Source: Kiritimatiellia bacterium (GTDB lineage Bacteria > Verrucomicrobiota > Kiritimatiellia > RFP12 > UBA1067). From it: a stretch of 8,417 bases of DNA. The position numbers and the translations under genes are program-made. A model generated the notes under the pieces. It was given only the letters and a program-made list of their open reading frames with translations, did not search any database and had not been told where the DNA came from. The stretch covers positions 1-8,417 of the forward strand of contig JAGBFY010000531.1 of the NCBI GenBank assembly GCA_017936245.1, in the 5' to 3' direction. Below are positions 7,136 to 8,417 of this stretch, in pieces (position 1 is the first letter of the stretch; each line of letters starts with the position of its first letter).

Positions 7136-7160
7136 CTTCAAGCTGGGGTTGTGTTATCCT
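7132..7160 (+). promoter_or_regulatory. Sigma70-type promoter with extended -10
   Basis: The -35 box TTGACT (7132-7137) is followed by an ideal 17-nt spacer and the -10 box TATCCT (7155-7160), preceded by the extended TGt at 7152-7154. Transcription should begin near 7167, leaving a leader of about 65 nt that contains GGAGGT before the ATG at 7232. The motif AGTCAAGA occurs directly at 7050-7057 and 7098-7105, and inverted at 7130-7137 across the -35, which looks operator-like. Confidence 0.65.
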
Positions 7161-7220
7161 CTGTGCCTGTTTGGGGATGTTGGTTCGCGGCCACCGGCCG
7201 CTCACTGCAGTCCCATGACA

Positions 7221-7226
7221 GGAGGT
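7221..7226 (+). promoter_or_regulatory. Ribosome binding site of the right-edge gene
   Basis: GGAGGT stands 5 bases before the ATG at 7232 (6 bases from GGAGG), a near-ideal Shine-Dalgarno. It decides the start of the partial gene. Confidence 0.8.
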
Positions 7227-7231
7227 GGAGA

Positions 7232-8417
7232 ATGGCGAAAAGAAAATCAGGTCGTGAAACTGGCGTTAAGGATTCATCTGTTGCGGTAAAGCCGTCCGAG
7301 CCGTCGGAAAGGCGGCGTTCAGGCGATGCTGGAAACGGATGCGCACCCGGTGCCAGAACCGGCAGCTCAGAAGATGCCGGAACCGGAGAGGCCGAGGATG
7401 CCGAGATGCAACGCTTCAAGGCGTGGATGGCGAAATACGAGCCAGTGGAGCGGGCAATCCTAGCCGAGCGGAGAAGACGCGCCGAGTCGAAACGCCGCAG
7501 TGCGGTCGCACGGCGCAAGGCCTTTGGAGACCTTTGCGAGATGACCGACGGCATGGCGAAGTTCTGCCGCTACAACGGCATTTCCCTTGAAGAGGGCAAG
7601 CGGATGATGAATGCCTTCCGCCCGTCCATACAGGCCGGCGCTTTTGCGGCTGTTTTCGTGGCTGTTTTCGAGGCCGTGTGGCTGGGCGCGTCGTTCCTTC
7701 GAAAGGAGCTGACGAGGCGCATCGACCGCGCAAGGCACGAGATTGTCCGGCCACATTATTACGTCAAGGAGAAGGCCCGGCGGCAGACGCTTGCGGAGGA
7801 ACGTCGCCGCATCCGCATGCGAATGACTCTCAACCGCTGTCCGACGAGGGAGGAGATACTTGATGCTTGGGTGAAGGTGAGGGAATCAAACGAGGCTCTG
7901 CTGCGCTTCGGGAGCCTGATGGAGGATCTGGAGTGCTACCTAGACAATTCCCTGCGTCGCACGGAGGACGGCATCATCGTAGGACGCAGGTCGGGCATCA
8001 AGGGCTGGCTTCAGATGGAGATTCCCGCCCTCTATCTCAAATACACCACGGTGATGGCATACAAGGCGGCGGCAAAGCGCATGCGTCAGGTGCTTGATAT
8101 CTCCGACCCCCTGCCGCTCTCGGCGGTGCTTGGCGACTCCATCAGGCGGCCGGCGCCGGCTTGCAGCGCGGATGAAACGGAAAGCAGCCCCACCTGTTGC
8201 GGAAATTGGAAGGAATGTAGAGGGGATGGCGAAATTCAAGATTTAGGTGCGGACGAAATCCAAGGTGAAGGAGCGGGGCATGGATTAAGGGGCCTGTGCA
8301 ATGCGGATGAGCCGTGCGAGGCGGATGGGCTAGGCAATGCAAAGGGGCAATATGAGAAGAATAGGCTATGCGAGGCGGATGAGATGGAAGTGCTGAGGGC
8401 GCGGGCGGTGTATCTGG
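7232..8417 (+). CDS. Unrecognised protein with degenerate repeat tail, 3' end cut by window
   Basis: The frame from ATG 7232 stays open for 395 codons to the window edge, so the gene is partial. I followed the frame line by line and saw no stop. I do not recognise a family. Residues 1-60 are polar and disordered-looking. Residues 61-98 are very Arg/Lys-rich. A hydrophobic patch lies at about 133-156 (AGAFAAVFVAVFEAVWLGAS). It contains one Glu and a tandem 12-bp duplication (GGCTGTTTTCG twice), and could be a membrane or buried helix. A basic helix follows (RRQTLAEERRRIRMRM). The block from about 205 to 300 (TREEILDAWVKVRESNEALL, then DGIIVGRRSGIKGWLQ, then YLKYTTVMAYKAAAKRMRQV) looks like the folded core. 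The many basic residues suggest nucleic-acid contact, by inference only. From about 313 onward the protein becomes ADE/ADG-type repeats. It has its own promoter and ribosome binding site. Confidence 0.8.
   Translation, partial: MAKRKSGRETGVKDSSVAVKPSEPSERRRSGDAGNGCAPGARTGSSEDAGTGEAEDAEMQRFKAWMAKYEPVERAILAERRRRAESKRRSAVARRKAFGDLCEMTDGMAKFCRYNGISLEEGKRMMNAFRPSIQAGAFAAVFVAVFEAVWLGASFLRKELTRRIDRARHEIVRPHYYVKEKARRQTLAEERRRIRMRMTLNRCPTREEILDAWVKVRESNEALLRFGSLMEDLECYLDNSLRRTEDGIIVGRRSGIKGWLQMEIPALYLKYTTVMAYKAAAKRMRQVLDISDPLPLSAVLGDSIRRPAPACSADETESSPTCCGNWKECRGDGEIQDLGADEIQGEGAGHGLRGLCNADEPCEADGLGNAKGQYEKNRLCEADEMEVLRARAVYL
8236..8260 (-). repeat. 25-bp inverted repeat, intragenic arm
   Basis: This is the exact reverse complement of 7111-7135, lying in frame inside the unrecognised gene, where it encodes IQDLGADEI. 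Just outside the 25 bases the two arms diverge at once, although scattered matches continue for a few bases. No matching target-site duplication flanks the two arms. Confidence 0.85.
8249..8392 (+). repeat. Degenerate 18-bp tandem repeats (6-residue units)
   Basis: Eight consecutive 18-base units from 8249 read ADEIQG, EGAGHG, LRGLCN, ADEPCE, ADGLGN, AKGQYE, KNRLCE and ADEMEV. GCGGAYG starts the units at 8249, 8303, 8321 and 8375. TGYRAK-type endings (TGCAAT, TGCGAG, GGCAAT, TATGAG) recur in register. An earlier GCGGATGAA at 8168 is 81 bases upstream, out of register by half a unit. The array is degenerate and may continue past the window. Confidence 0.6.

Larger units (their letters stand above)
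6436..7231. other. About 800-bp AT-richer region without a supported gene
   Basis: No open frame here has a credible start, ribosome binding site and protein-like composition. The base composition is visibly more AT-rich than the genes on both sides. The region holds hairpins (6487-6510, 6538-6556, 6602-6633), a 12-bp palindrome TACACATGTGTA at 6775-6786, a two-copy direct repeat (6873-6913 and 6948-6988), repeated AGTCAAGA motifs and, at its right end, the promoter and ribosome binding site of the next gene. It may be the eroded remains of a gene or mobile element, but no transposase or integrase residue pattern is visible. Confidence 0.6.

Noticed and set aside
7111..8260. Insertion sequence bounded by the 25-bp inverted repeats.
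   Set aside because: There is no target-site duplication, no transposase motif in the enclosed reading frame, and that frame continues beyond the right arm.

Overview
The window reads as a chromosomal stretch of a fairly GC-rich Gram-negative-type bacterium. It holds two compact groups of ordinary plus-strand genes, followed by an AT-richer gap of about 800 bp and the 5' part of an unrecognised gene that runs off the right edge. Every gene I can support is on the plus strand. The taxon cannot be fixed from sequence alone. The style (a small zinc ribbon joined to a membrane segment and an E/K/R/A-rich coiled coil, plus dispersed GC-rich intergenic repeats) makes me think of the Lentisphaerota/Kiritimatiellota/Verrucomicrobiota group, with low confidence.

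Left part (1-1771): a short intergenic region carries a GC-rich repeat and an extended -10 promoter. It is followed by an RluA-family pseudouridine synthase and, one base after its stop, endonuclease III (nth). A perfect 8-bp hairpin follows the nth stop directly.

Middle (1772-6435): a second copy of the same intergenic repeat (47 of 59 positions identical) and a second extended -10 promoter precede fabD. After fabD, at spacings of 32-44 bp, come a short two-domain S1 RNA-binding protein, a GT-B glycosyltransferase and a 505-residue membrane-anchored zinc-ribbon/coiled-coil protein. The close spacing suggests one transcription unit. The roles are diverse (fatty acid initiation, RNA binding, sugar transfer, unknown), so this looks like a housekeeping operon rather than a dedicated pathway.

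Right part (6436-8417): the gap holds hairpins, a possible decayed third relative of the intergenic repeat, and a 41-bp direct repeat with 75-bp period. Near its end is a strong sigma70-type promoter (TTGACT, 17 nt, TGtTATCCT). A good ribosome binding site then leads into an open frame from 7232 to the window edge (395 codons). This protein is not recognised. Its tail dissolves into degenerate 18-bp (6-residue) repeats. The oddest signal is a perfect 25-bp inverted repeat: one arm overlaps the promoter's -35 box (7111-7135), and the other lies in frame inside the gene at the start of the repeat tail (8236-8260). I see no convincing defence system, CRISPR array, tRNA, rRNA or transposase gene.
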